A stretch of DNA of 64,000 bases from Henricia sp. BOLD:AAB3569. Lineage: Eukaryota > Echinodermata > Asteroidea > Spinulosida > Echinasteridae. The notes below the pieces were generated by a model. It searched no databases, was not told where the DNA came from, and saw only the letters and a program-made list of their open reading frames with translations. Below are positions 38,401-53,400 of this stretch, one piece after another. Each line of letters starts with the position of its first letter. Position 1 is the stretch's first letter. The position numbers were made by a program, and so were the translations under genes. The stretch lies in the NCBI GenBank assembly GCA_037783545.1, contig JBBELK010000054.1, forward strand, positions 372,001 through 436,000, read 5' to 3'.

Positions 38401-41400
38401 GGTTTAAAATGTATACATACTTGAGCGACTAAAGCCCGCCGCACACCTTTGCGATTTACCGGCCCATCGGACACCGGACCATCGCATCCGGAATGCTCCG
38501 GTCTATAGCGTACGGTCAGACCGGCCCGAATTGTTTCAGCGCACACCTTTCCGGTATGTGGTCCAATGATCCGATTATCCGGTAAATCGCAAAGGTGTGC
38601 GGCTGGCTTAAATTGCATTTTTTTCAGAATGAAAACAAAAGTACCTTGTAATCTGTGTGGCAGGCCGCCGCAACCGGCCGGCCGTGGTATGAGTTGTGAC
38701 TCTTGTACACAGTACACATGTACGTACATGTATGTGTGCCCTACGTGACTACATGACCACATTACATGCATCACGATTTTACACTTGCCTGGTGTCCGTA
38801 ACCACTTTATGCATTTGTATGCCTTTCAATTTTTGCCAGTCACAGGACGGGTAGTTTTTAACTGCACCTAAGTAGGATAGGCAGATTTGGAAATCCTAGA
38901 TGAAACCCTGCATGTTAGTTTGTAGATTAACAAAATAATTGACAAGGTAGCACTTTAAAGATAAACTTAAATGAATACGAGTCTTTCGTAGCAACAACTA
39001 CTTCATCAGATGCAATGACTCAAATGACAATCTGACTAGTTTTTTTGTTGGCCCCTTAGAACTCGTGCTGGACATGGTGTCTCAGGGGAACTTGCCAGGG
39101 TATTGAGTGAGGGGGACGTCAGGGCACACCCTTGGTGGTTGTTCCAGGAATGGATCACGGAAAAGGCCATAGCTTCCAAGAGGCTGATTACAAAACCACT
39201 AAAGGTTCTTTCTTTGGTCTGGAGACAAAGCCTGGAACATCCATGCTACTGTGACGGCAGGTGAGTGAATTGCAGAGCTCGGGGGCCAATTTCATGGAGC
39301 TGTTTAGCAGCCGATTTTGTGCTAACGACGGCTCCGGCTATTTCATGGAGACTGTAACCTTAAGCACTGGCAAACGTTTGCTAGCTTCAGAGGCAAATTT
39401 GCTAAACACTTGTGACGCAACAATGCCCGTTTCCAAGCACGCACATGCTTAAGCACGCCGCGGCCGTGAAATAGCCTTAAAGTTAGCACACCTTTTATGC
39501 TACAGTAAGCACACGTTTTCAGCTAGCGCTTAAGCAGCGCCATATAATTGGCCCCAGGTTGGCTTAGTGGTACTTTCCTCACCTTCCACTTCTGTGGCCC
39601 TGGTTCGAATTCCATCCGGGGGCCAATTTCATGGCGTTGCTTATACATTAGCTAAAATGTGTGCTTACTGCTGCAGACAAGAAAATACTCTCTTCCGACC
39701 GATGGCCGCACACTCGGTGATATTGATGTTTGATGGCTTAACAATACGGTAAATAGTGCCATTTCAAATAAAAAGTAATGCATCTGGACAACCTGGGAGT
39801 TGACAAGTACACCACTGCCAGAATTACTAAAGAATTATAAGGGATGGCTGAGATTGAATAGGATATGCAAAACCCGAGCGACGAAACTTTTCCAAGTTTT
39901 GCTGCACGTGCGCAAACCATGACACAGCCCCTTTAACACTGGTGTGATTGTGTTTATTTTTCTGAAAGGGAACAAGTAACTGACATACAAGGAATAACCC
40001 CTGACCTGTGTCTGACCTCCAAAGGTCACCTGAGTGGTGCCTTGATGCAGAACCTACCACCACTGGCTGCAGTCTGCATAGACCCACTAAACGGGTGAGC
40101 AAGTCGAGAAGGATTTTCATACCGGACAATTTTCGTACGGGCTCGATGACACTCATTTCATTAAAATATCCAAAATGTATCTCAAAGGAAATTGGTGGTA
40201 ATTTGTTCAAATTGAGTGATAAAACCTATTTATACAAAACCCAAAAATGGGTTATTATTTTCTTCTTTTAATTCTTCTTTCAGTAAGTGATGAAAAAACA
40301 AGGTTTTATTTTAATGCGTTTTTCCCTCAGACAAGTGAATTTTTCAAATTCCTGCTGTGCAGATGTCCATCATCAGTGGGGCAACTACGTAAGTAAGTGA
40401 ACTTCACAATTTTTGTTTAGCCTAACAGAGTACAGAGACTTCTGGTAGTTATTACATAATTGACCTAGCTGTTTTTACCAAGAATGAATATGATGATAAC
40501 AGTTGATTTTGCCATACAATCAAGCGCTTAAATCAAGCTTCTATTTAGGAAACTAGAAACACTACAAGCAATGCATAGTTCCGACTTCTCAATCAACCGA
40601 ACCCGCCGACCAATCACAACAGAGCTAACAGATATCACCAACATAGGTCAAAGTGCACTGTCAAACAACAACAAGATCACGCGATATGTTCTGCCGGCCC
40701 CATACAATTTGTACAGTGTTGTATGCGACGATCCGGGTGAATTTTTGGTTTCAAGGCCGGTCGTTTCGTTGTTTAAAGGTACGAAGGCACGTATTTCATG
40801 ATATGACATCCTTGTATTACTGGCCCTTTTACTCTGTGTGTTCTAAGATAACTGTCGACCCTGAAACATGAATGCCTTTGAGTTTTCTCCAGTGAATCCG
40901 TGCTTTCTGTTGAAAGTCCCATTGCTTTGTGCGTTGTGTGTCGCCATTTTGACGATAGCGTGTGAGCCATAGCAACAATATCCACGGGGCGGGGCTAACT
41001 AGGCAAACTCGGAACTATGCATTGCTTAATGGCAAAAGCAAAAGCTTGTTTTTAAGCAATGCATAGTTCCGAGTTTGCCCAGTTAACCCCGCCCCCTTGG
41101 ATATTGTTGCTATGGCTCACACGCTATCGTCAAAATGGCGACACATAACGCACAAAGCAATGGGACTTTCAATGGAAAGCACATTTTCATTGAAGAAAAC
41201 TCAAAGTTATTCATGTTTCAGGGTCGACAGTTATCTTAGAACACACCGAGTAAAGAGCCAGTAATACAGGGATGTCAAATCATGAAATACGTGCTTTCGT
41301 ACCTTTGAACAACGAAACGACCGGCCTTGAAACCAAAAATTTACCCGGATCATCGCATACACACTGTACAAATTGTATGGGGCAGAACATTGCGTGATGT

Positions 41401-44400
41401 TGTTGTGAGACAGTGCACTTTGACCTATGTGGGTGATATTTGCTAACTCTGTTGTGATTGGTCGGCGGGTTCGGTTGATTGACAGGTCGGAACTATGCAT
41501 TGCTAATCTGGGAAGCATTTGCTTGCAGGAAATAAACTTTTGCTTTTACCTAACTCTTTTACTGCCCTAGGTTTTTAAACAATTTAACCCTAAATTGCCC
41601 AACTGTTCGCATTTTTAAAAATCTTTCAAATTCTGTTAAAAAATAAATAATCAAGTTGTACTAACCAAACTTGTTGTATTTTTATTATATAGCATTGTTA
41701 TGAGAGTGATAAATACTGATCTTTTTCGATATATCTGAAGCCGCAAAATTCCCCAAAAATTCTTCCACAGAGAACCGCACGCGTTAGTCTATGGGCGACG
41801 CCATCTTTGCTGCTCAGAACAACTCAAACATTTTATAATTCCACCAAAGAGTCATCTATATGGACGGAATTAACGATCGGTATTTCCTACCTCCATGCTA
41901 CAATTGTACTGATTCATGATTTACATTACTTTTTAGGAATCATTTTCGCCAATTGTGATCATTTTCAGTACAAATTGCTCATCTCTATAGACTACTAAAG
42001 TGAAAACGTCACCCTTTGTGTCCTGCCATGGTTTTTGGTCTGCACTAAAACCAGTTTCCCTGCGCTTTACCAATGGATGATTAGACCCAATTACCATGAC
42101 AACTGACGTCACACTTTAGTAGTCTATTGCGATGGGTTTAGTGAAACACAATTTTCATGGACATCGCATCAGCGATGGATTTTTTTATCTTTGCGATCAT
42201 TGCAATCATGTTACTGCAGTAAAATTGGCCCCTAGTCTTCAACTAATTCTGTCGCAGGCCCCAAAAAACTTCCATAGTAATAGTAAAAGAGTTAATTTGT
42301 TGTCTCCTAGACACCTGGGGCTCCAGTACCAAATACCACTTCAGCTGCAACAGCGCCCTCCCACATCCAAACATCATCTTCACCGACCCCGAATCCACCG
42401 CCACGGTTAGCCTAATAATACCGGGCATTAGTGGGTACTACGAATCAGATGCAAAAAACCATTCATCGATGGTTCCAAAGAAACGATATTTGGCAAGAAT
42501 TGTTGAGAACATCAATCTGATTCGCAGAGAATCGCAGCCTGTCATGTCGGCCATTTACCAGGGTTCAGGAAGGAGGCTGAAGGTCAACATTGTTAAACTC
42601 GTCTTGCAAGAGAGAAAGAAGGTATACACTGTCAAATGAATGGAATAGTTGGCATGGTACTATAATCATAGTGCTATAGACCGTATTGAATAGCCGCCAT
42701 TTCGTGGGGCAGTTTCTTTGTTCCTTGAGGACATGCATGGTTGCACATATTGTGCTTCCATTGTTAAACGGTTTAAGTAACAAAAGGTGCCCAACGAAAT
42801 GGCGGCTATTCAATACTGTCTATAGACCTGTCCCAGGATGTTTTCCCTGGACACGTTCGCCATAGTTGGGAGGCAGCTTTTTCTAGTGCAAGGACTGCAT
42901 TTTGCGTTGTTGTTAAATCAAACAGCACGCATCCATAACGCACGCAATGCGCTCTTCACACAAACACATTCACACTAAGCCAGCTTTGCGCGCAAGATTT
43001 TGAAAAAAGCGGCGTAGAAGGAAATTTTGAAAATTACTGAATTATTAAAAAACTTTCCTTCCAAGCTAATGCATAGTTCCGAGATTGCCCAGTTAACCCC
43101 GCCCCTTAGATATTGTTGCTATGTGCTCACAAGCCATCGCAAAAAAAATGGCGACATTTATGTACAAAGCAACGGGACTCGGCATGGAAAGCACAGATTC
43201 ATTGGAGAAAACTCAAAGGTATTTATGTTTTAGGGTCGACAGTTACCGTAGCACACACTGAGCGAAGAGCCAGTAATGCAGAGATGACATATTTTTCATA
43301 AAAATGCGCTTTCCTACCTTTGAACAGCGAATCGCCCGACATTAAAACAAAAATTCACTCGGTCACTGGCTCATACAACATACAAACTGTATGATTGCAT
43401 CACTTTGACCTATGTGGGCGCCGTCTGCTAGCTCTGTTGTGATTGGTCGCGGGTTCGGCTTGATTGACAGGTCGGAACTATGCATTCTGTGCAAGGAATT
43501 TTGCACGAAACAACGCACTAAAAACCACAGAATTAGCTTGGAAATATTGGACAGAAAGTGTTTTCATAATAAAGAGTGATTTCAGTGCATCGTTTCACTC
43601 GAAATTCCCTCCACATAGCTTTGTCTCAAAGTGACGCGCGTCACAATTACGGCAAATTATTCGAAGTGAAGACACAATGAGCATCATCACATAACGCATG
43701 TTGTTAATGCACTGTCCCAGGTATGGCGGACATACAGGGAAGGTTTCCATGGTAATGGGAATGGTCTATTAAGTTGAAATGAAACAACCAAACGTGAAAT
43801 GGGAGACAAATTTTTATTGGAATTTTTGGTGACTGGTTATCCTGATATGTTGGTAATTTTTCTGCTTGCTATACACTTGGATTTATTTGATTCCAAAACC
43901 TTTATATTGGTGGTGTCATGTGTTGGTTGAATGCCTAAGCAATATGTTGTAAGTGAATGTGACGTGATTGGGAGAATTTACCATTGTGAAAGCACAGCTT
44001 TCCTGGCCGGCCATGAACAAATAGTGTAGCATGCATTATCACATAGCCTGCACCGTAATTTGTGAACGTATGGCTCCTTCCATGTGCATCACTCACCTAA
44101 AATGCATTATGTATAACTTAGCAGCATGTATTGAGATAAATTTGCCGTAGATCGCTATTCAATGATGATTTTTCCCACAGAGGTAGGTTGGACTACGACC
44201 ACACACAATCTAGCGAAAAAGTGCTGTCGTATCGTGGTCGTAATTGTGGAATAAATTGGAAAATGCCTAATCACCGCGAAGTGGTTAAGAAGTACTTTCA
44301 TTAGCCCTTTAATTTTTAGCTTTTTAATTATCAACCTTCCGTTTATTAGAACCATCTGGAGGACGTTTCTGGGCTGGGTATTTATGATGATGCAAAGTTG

Positions 44401-47400
44401 AAAGTAGTCAAGGATTTTGTGGATTTCTTCATTGCAAGAAATACAGAACCTCGTATGCAGGTAATCACAAAATGTGTATAAACTTGAAATATTTGTCTGA
44501 TAATTGGTGATCTAGCCTTGTCCAAGGCTGTGGAGGACTCAGCCGGCGATGGCCAAGCTGCGGAGAAAGGCCTGAGGAAATCCTGGTCAACCTGGCACAG
44601 TTGCATGCAGCGGCCGCACGGTACAAGGCGAACACAGCGAACATGAGGCTGGTTACCGGAATATCTTGGTTTATCTCTCTAGGTCCATTACTTTTAAAGA
44701 TATAACTGTCCAAACATAGCAAATCATGCTAATTCTTCAAAGTTTGTTGACCCGTATCTCAAAAATTAATTGACCAAATGGGATGACACAATTTTAGTTC
44801 TCGGGGTTTCTCAAGAAGTCCAATCAGCACACCAAATTTCATTTAAATCTGTGAGGGTTAGGTCCAAAAGCTCGTTGAATTGACATGACCCGTATATCTA
44901 GTAATTGAGGAAAATTGTCTTTTAAATTGTCATTTAAATTTGGAAAATTTACATGTACAGTAAGAAACTAAACAGCAATTATATAAGAGTGTGTTGAGAT
45001 TTTGATACCATATAATTTGTCATATTTTACTCATTACCGATCTGAAATTTCAAGGATATCACAAAAAAAAACCACAAATGTTTTGTAAACTAATTTTTGT
45101 GGTTCCATAAAGCAGTGCAGTGATGATGACACCAAACTTTTTGCTTCCACATCCAAATTGGAGATAGTAATTTGGGAAGGTATTTTACATGGTTGTTTCA
45201 AAGGCTGTTTTAGACTTTAACAGTTTGCAGAATGTAAGTTTAAGGTATAAACAATGTTTGTCAATTTCGGACATGAGTCTTTTCACGGGAAAGGGGGCAT
45301 TTTGGCAACACAGACCATATTTTCCAGAAAATACCTTTGTATGGTCTCAAAATAAAAGAAATAAAAGGGTTACAAATAGTGTGACATCATGCCTTTCTAA
45401 AAACCCTGTGTACAAATTTCCAATATACGCTCGGAACCGGGACGACCTAAAATGTAACACAAGTGTCCGTCCCGGTTACAAGCGTATATTGGAAATTTGT
45501 ACACAGGGTTTTTAGAAAGGCATGTTGTCGCATTATTTGTAACCCATTTTTGACCCTAATTTATCTCATCAGAACAACTTAAACTTATTTCTTTTATTTG
45601 AGATTAGACAAAGGTATTTCCTCGAAAATACGGGTTGTGTTACCGAAATGTCCCATTTACTGTGGAAAGACCCACATACATTTTTACCTTTTTTTGATGA
45701 TATCTACGATGCTCACACTACGATTTTACAGCCCGTTTGTGAAGACGAGTTACATTTGTCCATAAGGGTTCATGAAATGCCATCATTCTTTTCTCTTTGC
45801 AGTGGATCAGGAACTTTATGCAGGATAAATTTGCGAACCCCAAAAAATCGCCTGAACCCCAAAAGCAGCCATCCGTCACCAAGGCAGACTTTGCCAAATA
45901 CTTGGCCGAAGTCAATAGCTTCTCCGATCCTGTCCAGATCAGCTTGACAGACCTGCTGTATGTTGGCAAGGGAACAGTGATTCTCCTATTGCAAGTGAAC
46001 AGGCATAGCTTATTCGTGGTACGTATTTTTCTTTGAGGAACACAACATACGGTATAATAATAATGAAAATTTATAATGCGCTGGTATCCATCAAAAAAGA
46101 TGCTCATGGCGCAGCAAGACACATTAAAAATCTAATATCACAATCATGGAGTTCAGTCAGTTAATGAGATTCCATCAAATGTGTTTTAAGTGATGTTTTA
46201 AAAGTTGCAAGTGATGGCGATAGCTTGATGTGTTCTGGTAACTTGTTCCACAAGGATGAAGCTGCTGAGGCAATAGTGCCTGATCACCATTGAAATGAAA
46301 CAACCAAACTTGGGATGAGAGAAAATCGTAAGGGCCTTATCGGGATTCGAACCCAAGACCTCTGACTCACTAGGCAGATGCTCTACCAGCTGAGCTATTT
46401 CCGGGGCATAGGAAATAGTCTGGCAGGAGGATTAGGACCCCATGCTCGGCCCTCTTCCAAGATGCCAAAATTATTCTTAGCACTAGCTCTGGGAGCATCT
46501 GTTGCTCAAGGAATATTTATATTGCCATTAGGTCCTGTATTTCAAAGACGGCCACCATCAGAATACCAAGTTTTAATGGTAGTCACCTAATCAGCCGATT
46601 TGAAGGACTCTAGTGCTGCTACCTGGATCAGGGTCACTTCCAAGAACTTGTCTTTTTACCCAGCGTGCACCACCTGGACACAGCCCGATTCGCCAGGTAT
46701 AGCATGGTGCTTGACTCACTCGTACGCGAGCGCCATATATCGCGAAGGCGGGACTTTAGTAGCATTTATGCAAATATAAAGCGTGACTCTAGAATTTAGT
46801 GCAAATCTATCACGCAACTAGTCTATTATTGGCACTAAGTGCTCGATCCACCGGCGTGTAAATTCTTCCGGATGACGCAATAGGAATTTCTAGCACGTAG
46901 CGGTGAATGTATTTCATTCCGTGCGTGCTCACACTTCCGGATACTCAATACGAACGGCATGTATAGCGTTGTACAAAAACAAAACATGTTCATGTATGTA
47001 CGTCCGCATAGGCTGTGTGAGCATTACTACCCTTTCGTGTGCATGCGTGCAACCTTTTTTCACCCGTACCCTTTTTCACACGTACCTAGCCTATACCGTA
47101 GTCAGTGAGTATAAGTTTCGCGCTAACAAGATTGAGATGCGCCACGTGCAAATATACATGTGTGTACATACGTGCATGCTACCGTACGTAGTGTACACTA
47201 TACACGCTGGGCCGGAAGATTTAGCACAGCACGAAGCGGTGCACTTTTGTTTTGTAGTGCGCATGACGTTGCATTACGTAGATGACCAAATTTGGTCATC
47301 CCGGATAAATTTACATGGCGGTTAAATTTACACGCGACACCGGCCTGTATGTACCACACACACTTTCTTAACAATGTGGACATGATCAGAGGCTAAATAT

Positions 47401-50400
47401 TCTTACGAAAGTGGGAGTTTTGCCTTCGGAATTGCTTGGTAATTTCTGGAATCGGCAAGCTACCACTGGGAATCGAAAGGTTTAAGTAACAAAAGGTGCC
47501 CCACGAAATGGCAGCTATTTGATACGGTCTATATAGATCCTTTCAACGGGCAGACATGCTACGGGGGTTGTGGGGGTAGGTGGTTCTGGGGGTAGGTGGT
47601 GGTTGGGGGTTGGGGGGGGGGGGGGGGGGTTGGGGGGGTTAACGTGCTCCGGCCCCACAAATTTTCAGTTCCTCCAGATAAAACTCAAAACAGCCGTCTG
47701 ACCCAGCGTATACGCTATTCAAAACAAATGGGCACTTTACCAATGGCTGTTGTCTGTAATGCATTTTAATGTTTTTAAGTCTGTACTGCATTTTTAAGAA
47801 GCTGTCCCGGGTTTACCTAGGGGAATTGAATTTCAACTTTTTAAGGGGTTTTAGTAGACACCTTCATTAACAAATTGGTGAAGAAATAATTTGGTAAGGA
47901 TTTAGTTCCCAGATTAGCCAGATGTCAGATAATTTTCCCTGAGTAAAGTATATGTGTCGTTAAATGAAAATGGTGCATAGTGTCCCTCTTATATCGTAAT
48001 GAACACAACATATGGTATTGTATGGTGCCTTATCGGGATTTGAACCCGAGACCTCTGACTCACTAGGCAGATGCTCCACCAGCTGAGCTATAAGGCACAG
48101 TTGGTATTACTTCCTCAGGCTTCCCTATAGACCCAATTCTTCTCTCGGTGTTGCATGGTGGCGCGACTGGGAAAAGTAACGAACACAACATATGGTATGG
48201 TATGGTGCCTAATCACCATTGAAACGAAACAAACAAATTACTCGTTGGTATTACAAGTTGGTATTACTCCCTCAGGGAAGCCTGAGGGAGTAATACCAAC
48301 TGTGCCTTATAGCTCAGCTGGTAGAGCATCTGCCTAGTGAGTCAGAGGTCTCGGGTTCAAATCCCGATAAGGCCTTTAAGATTTTTCTCTCATCCTAAAT
48401 CTCTTATATCGTGACATTTCTGGAGTGATTTTTTATAAATAAAGGGCTTCACAGAATGATTACCCGCAGCATATAGACTAATCTGAGAGCTGAAGTCCTC
48501 TTCTCTGTACGTCCGCCATAACTGGGCCATCTAGTGCCATGAACTGTGCCTTTTGTGTTGATGATAAGCTGTTACATTATGCTGTCACTTCAAACAATTT
48601 TGCGTGTTTATTGTAAGCTTGCGAAATCTGTGTACTAATCAGCATTTTTTGTCATACCCATGAACATTTTACATTACAAGTAAATTCTCTACATGTCCCT
48701 CAACCCCCTCCTCCAGCCCACCCCCCTCCTCCAGCCCACCCCCCCTCCTATGCTTTGTAGAAATGTAAAAAATGTTGACAGCTTTGGACGGCCCTTAATT
48801 GTGGGTAAAACCATCCGCTACTTTTCCATATTTTAACTGGTTATGAACACAATGTAATAGACCGTATTCCTGAACGCGTGAGGGCGCCCGAACAAGGTGA
48901 TTTGGGGGAAAATGTCCATAGACGACAGTAGAAAAGTGGGGGTATGTGCATACGTACGTGGGGGAAAGTCGCGTACGCGGAGCGCGCAGACCTGTGTCGC
49001 GCGCACAGATTTTCATTCAAAATAAATGTTTGGAAGGCGTGTGCGCGTAGCGCGTTTTGTGTTCGAACATAACGCACGATGAGCGCGGACCACTTGACAC
49101 TGCCCTCCACGTTCAGAAATATGGCCTATTGTTAGAGTTGAGAACGCCCTGGTGTCCCCCCTTCGGGTCTTGAAAAATACTGCACACTTAAAGGTACACA
49201 CCGGCCTACTGTTTACTAATTTAGTGATGTAGCAGCATTGACAACACTTTTTAATAATCGTTGTGCAAACAAAATATCCCGTAATTTACTAAAGAAGTGC
49301 AAATTTAACAAAAACTGTCAAAAGACGGGTTATACGCTTTACCAGCCGTTGCAACTATTCGCGAGCTTCACGACTTTGTCACAAACAATTCGCTCTTTTC
49401 CTACTTTGGATATCTCCAATTTTCTGATCACGATTTCACTGGACAGCCCGGACGACCAATTAGGAATTTCCGTTCTCTCTGGAGAAGTTAGCATCATGTT
49501 TTTTCTTCACGAACGTACCAACCCGGGATCTTTGCCGTGCTACACTCCACCGTAGTTTGCCATACTAGCACGCGCTCGCTGAGTCCCATTTTGCGGACTT
49601 TCGAAACAAAATTTATGTTTGGATTTTCATACTTATGTTCAACTTTGTTTCATGTATAAATAGTCTCTCTTTTGTCAATTACTTATAAATATTGGGGAAA
49701 AATCAGAGTTGAATTTGGTGCGGTTCTGCAGTAAGAAACTTTTATGTGACTAGACATGGGACTGGACACAAAACTAAACCGCAAGACCATGTGACTTTTC
49801 GGAACCAGAATCTGTATCCGAAAAGTCACGTGACCTCTTTTTTTGAAAATTGTTCAAAAACGGCAAAATTCTGTGGTTTCTTTTCAGAATATGTTCAGTT
49901 TATTTCGGAAGGGCATTCAGAATCTGGTATGGGTCTATTTCGAGCTCAAAATAGCCCAAAAAGTCACGTGACCTCTTTTTTTGAAAATTGTTCAAAAACG
50001 GCAAAATTCTGTGGTTTCTTTTCAGAATATGTTCAGTTTATTTCGGAAGGGCATTCAGAATCTGGTATGGGTCTATTTCGAGCTCAAAATAGCCCAAAAA
50101 GTCACGTGACCTCTTTTTTTGAAAATTGCTCAAAAACGGCAAAATTCTGTGGTTTCTTTTCAGAATATGTTCAGTTTATTTCGGAAGGGCATTCAGAATC
50201 TGGTATGGGTCAATTTCGAGCCCAAAATAGCCCAACGAAGCCGGTGTGTACCTTTAAGGCCTCTTCACACGACATAAAAAAAAACTTGCAAGGTTTGAGA
50301 CAGAATTTACAAGCGAGGATTGTTTACTTAATGATTACACGGTAGGGTGATTTGGCGTACTTTCACTTTCACAGCGAAACCATCACTGCCGTTCTTTGAG

Positions 50401-53400
50401 ACAGAATGCTTTTTCTACTGTTTGCCGGCAGACCATCGATTATGTGCATAAGTGCTGCTGGTACCAGCAGCCAAGACAATACCCACGAGAAAGGTACTTC
50501 AACAGAGACGAATTCTCTTCTGCCGAAGAGACGAATTCTATTCGAAAAATAAGACATATACTTGCTGGATACAATCGCTTCAAATTTCGTGGGACTGCGC
50601 CGCGTGCACCCTGCGCTATCACAAAGGACGTGTATAAATGTATCCACGCATGCGCAATGCGTTGACTGTCGCAAAGGACATTGAACAAATCATTTCACAC
50701 AATCGTTCTCAAGGATACCTTGAGAAATCTTCCGCTAGCAGAAGATTTTGTCGTAGGTCTGGACCTCCGCCAAAATATCTCAAGGATTGAGAAAATTTCT
50801 CAAGGAATGCTTGTCACTCTCAAGCATTGTTGTCCTTTCACACGGCTCTTTTGTAAGATTTTCTCAAGCATAAGAAAATATCTCAGGCCTTGCAAATTTT
50901 TTTGACTCGTGTGAAAAGGGCTTTATCCGGGGGAACCTATCATAATTACACTGATCATAGGGTTCCATTAAATCACTCCATACACCGTCTCAGCTCCCTG
51001 GGGAGTATACAGCCCCCGGCTGTCTATCAGGCACTCAATGGCTAATCAAACACATCAACATTCACTACCCTGTCAAAGGTACCCATTTTTAAAGTAAATA
51101 TTCTTCGGTATCCATAAAAGTTTGGTAGCTCGAAAAAGCCTTTTTTTTTGTAAATGCATCAAAATGTTTTAGTAGATAATTTTGATTTATCATGATTTTA
51201 CTGTTATTTCTATTACTAGTTCTTGGACTGCTCGTCTCCGGAACGTTTCAGTCAACCCGTCATCAGAGAAAGTCCTGAGCACCCAATAACCTTCTATCAT
51301 CCATACGGCGAACCCGGTGGCTCCTGGGTGCTGCCAGACAACATAGACTGCTGGAAAACTCCAGAGGCACCTGCTAATGTCTTCTTTGCTTTTACGGGGA
51401 AATCGGAGACAAATATTGGCTTCCCACATTTGAAGTAAGCCAAACCAAGCAAGGAAATAACATGAAGGCTAGTGTATCAGTAAGTCACTAGCCTGTTACA
51501 TGGCGTACATTTGAAGCACTCCTAAAGTGTGCACATGCCTGTTTAAATGAAGAAGTGCGTGGTTGGTGCATCACTATTGTAAACTGTTGTGATTGAAGAT
51601 GTGCATGATTAAAACCAACCTGAGCAAAAACCAGCTCCGTACTTCGTCGAACTTTTGAGAAAAAAGGGTTTGCAGTAATTTCGCCCCAAAACAACTTCGC
51701 CCTAAATCATTTCGCCCTGAACCACGGCCTGTGGTTTTTGGGCGAAGTAGCATTTTGGGTGAAATGACACTCGGGCGAAGTGGTTTGGGGGCGAAATGGC
51801 ACTTCGGCAAATTGATTTTTCGTCTCATGAGACGAAAAATAATTGTTTTACTCATTTCTTAAAGACTATAGCACTTTAGACAACCATTTCAGGGGAAGTT
51901 TTCTACGGTCATCATGTTTATATTGTGTAAGTTGGGCGTAAATCTGTGAACATTTGTGATTTTCGAGATACCAATCATGTATACTGCCTTTAAGTCTTAA
52001 TCATCAATAGTACAAATTTGCACCATAACTTTATGTATGTATTAGTATTACACACACATATGGACTGGCAATGGGGTCACTAGCACATGTCTATGGGCCC
52101 AAGGGACTGTGACCACAAGAGGGTTCTATTTCTGGAGTCCAAAGGCCAAGGGAAATAGGACCCTCTTGTGGTCACTCCCAGTCCTGAGGGGCCCATAGAT
52201 GTGCACCTGTGACCGAATTATGCCAGTCCATATGCGTTTTATATTAAACATGCCTCTGGCCAAAATATAAATGCATTGAAATTTGCTAAGAAGCAATCCA
52301 TCAAAGGGCATTTATCTAGGTTTTTGAACAGAATGCAGGATTATGAACATCGAACCCTTCAACAATAAGCACTTGAACAATATGCATCTCAAGAGCTAGA
52401 CAGTTTGTCAGTTAAACTTTAAGGAAACGTTTGGCTTCCTAGCCTCAGTTTCTGAGTTGCTGTTCACTGACACAGTTGGCAACCTCCAGAGGGCTCAGTC
52501 AGTGAAACAGGGACTCCTAGTGCCATTGTCCCTTCATCACCCGGAGGTTAGCGGACCTGTAAAAATACCGGCGGGGCCCGGGCCCTTGAAACTGCAAGGG
52601 AAACGGCCGACCTTGCGGGACCATTTAGACACGGTACCGTGTGTCTGGGGGATCCTCTATAACTGGCCTCCTAGGGATTCCCTTGGAAAACTGCCCAGAT
52701 ACCCAGGTAGTACTTATATGGCTCTTTCCACAGTAATGGGGTACATTTCTGTGACCTTAGGTCCCAGTTCAGTTCAAATGTCTTAATTTTGTTGTTAAAT
52801 TATCCAGCTAAACTGAGGAAATAACTTTTGCACGAAGGAGTAAGAAAAATAGTCCTACAACATACATTTCTGAAAACCACGTGCACAAATTTTCCTATTA
52901 CGTATGTAACAAAGACAGAAAAAAAGTCACAAAATGGTCTGTCCAGGTTACATACGTAATAGGAAAATTTGTACACAAGATTTTCAAAAATGCATGTTGT
53001 GGCAGCAATTTCTTACTTTTTTGGGCAAAAGTTATCTCCTGAGAATAGTACAAGGAAATTTCTTTAAATTTCCTAAAGACACCTGAAAATAATTATTGAC
53101 TTATTTTTCAAATGTACCCCATTACTGTGGAAAGAGCCATATACAATGTTTCTTCAATCTTATTGAAATATATCACTTGATATCTATACAACTGATTCCA
53201 AGATCATATATTTTCCACAACTTACATGATTTAATTATCTTTAATTAAGACCAAGCATTTTATATATTTATTATTAACATAATCCCGCCATGAATATGGC
53301 CACTGATGCCGGCATGGCGTTAAACTCTAAACTCACTCACTCACTCACTCACTCCAGAGGGCTCAGTAACCGGTCACTAGTTTTTGAGACTAGTGCCCGG

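Noticed and set aside
42311-42621. Exon 12 starting at 42311 after TCTCCTAG
   Set aside because: That acceptor puts the exon out of phase with exon 11; the acceptor ending at 42257 keeps the frame and adds credible coding sequence.
48301-48375. Functional tRNA-Thr (AGT) gene
   Set aside because: A and B boxes are good, but the anticodon stem is mispaired and the loop has extra bases. Several diverged copies share the same non-tRNA tail, so this is a SINE family.
49746-50345. 199-codon ORF as an independent gene
   Set aside because: Most of it is the 138-bp tandem repeat inside a TIR element; no start context or domain. Kept as a repeat and a finding.
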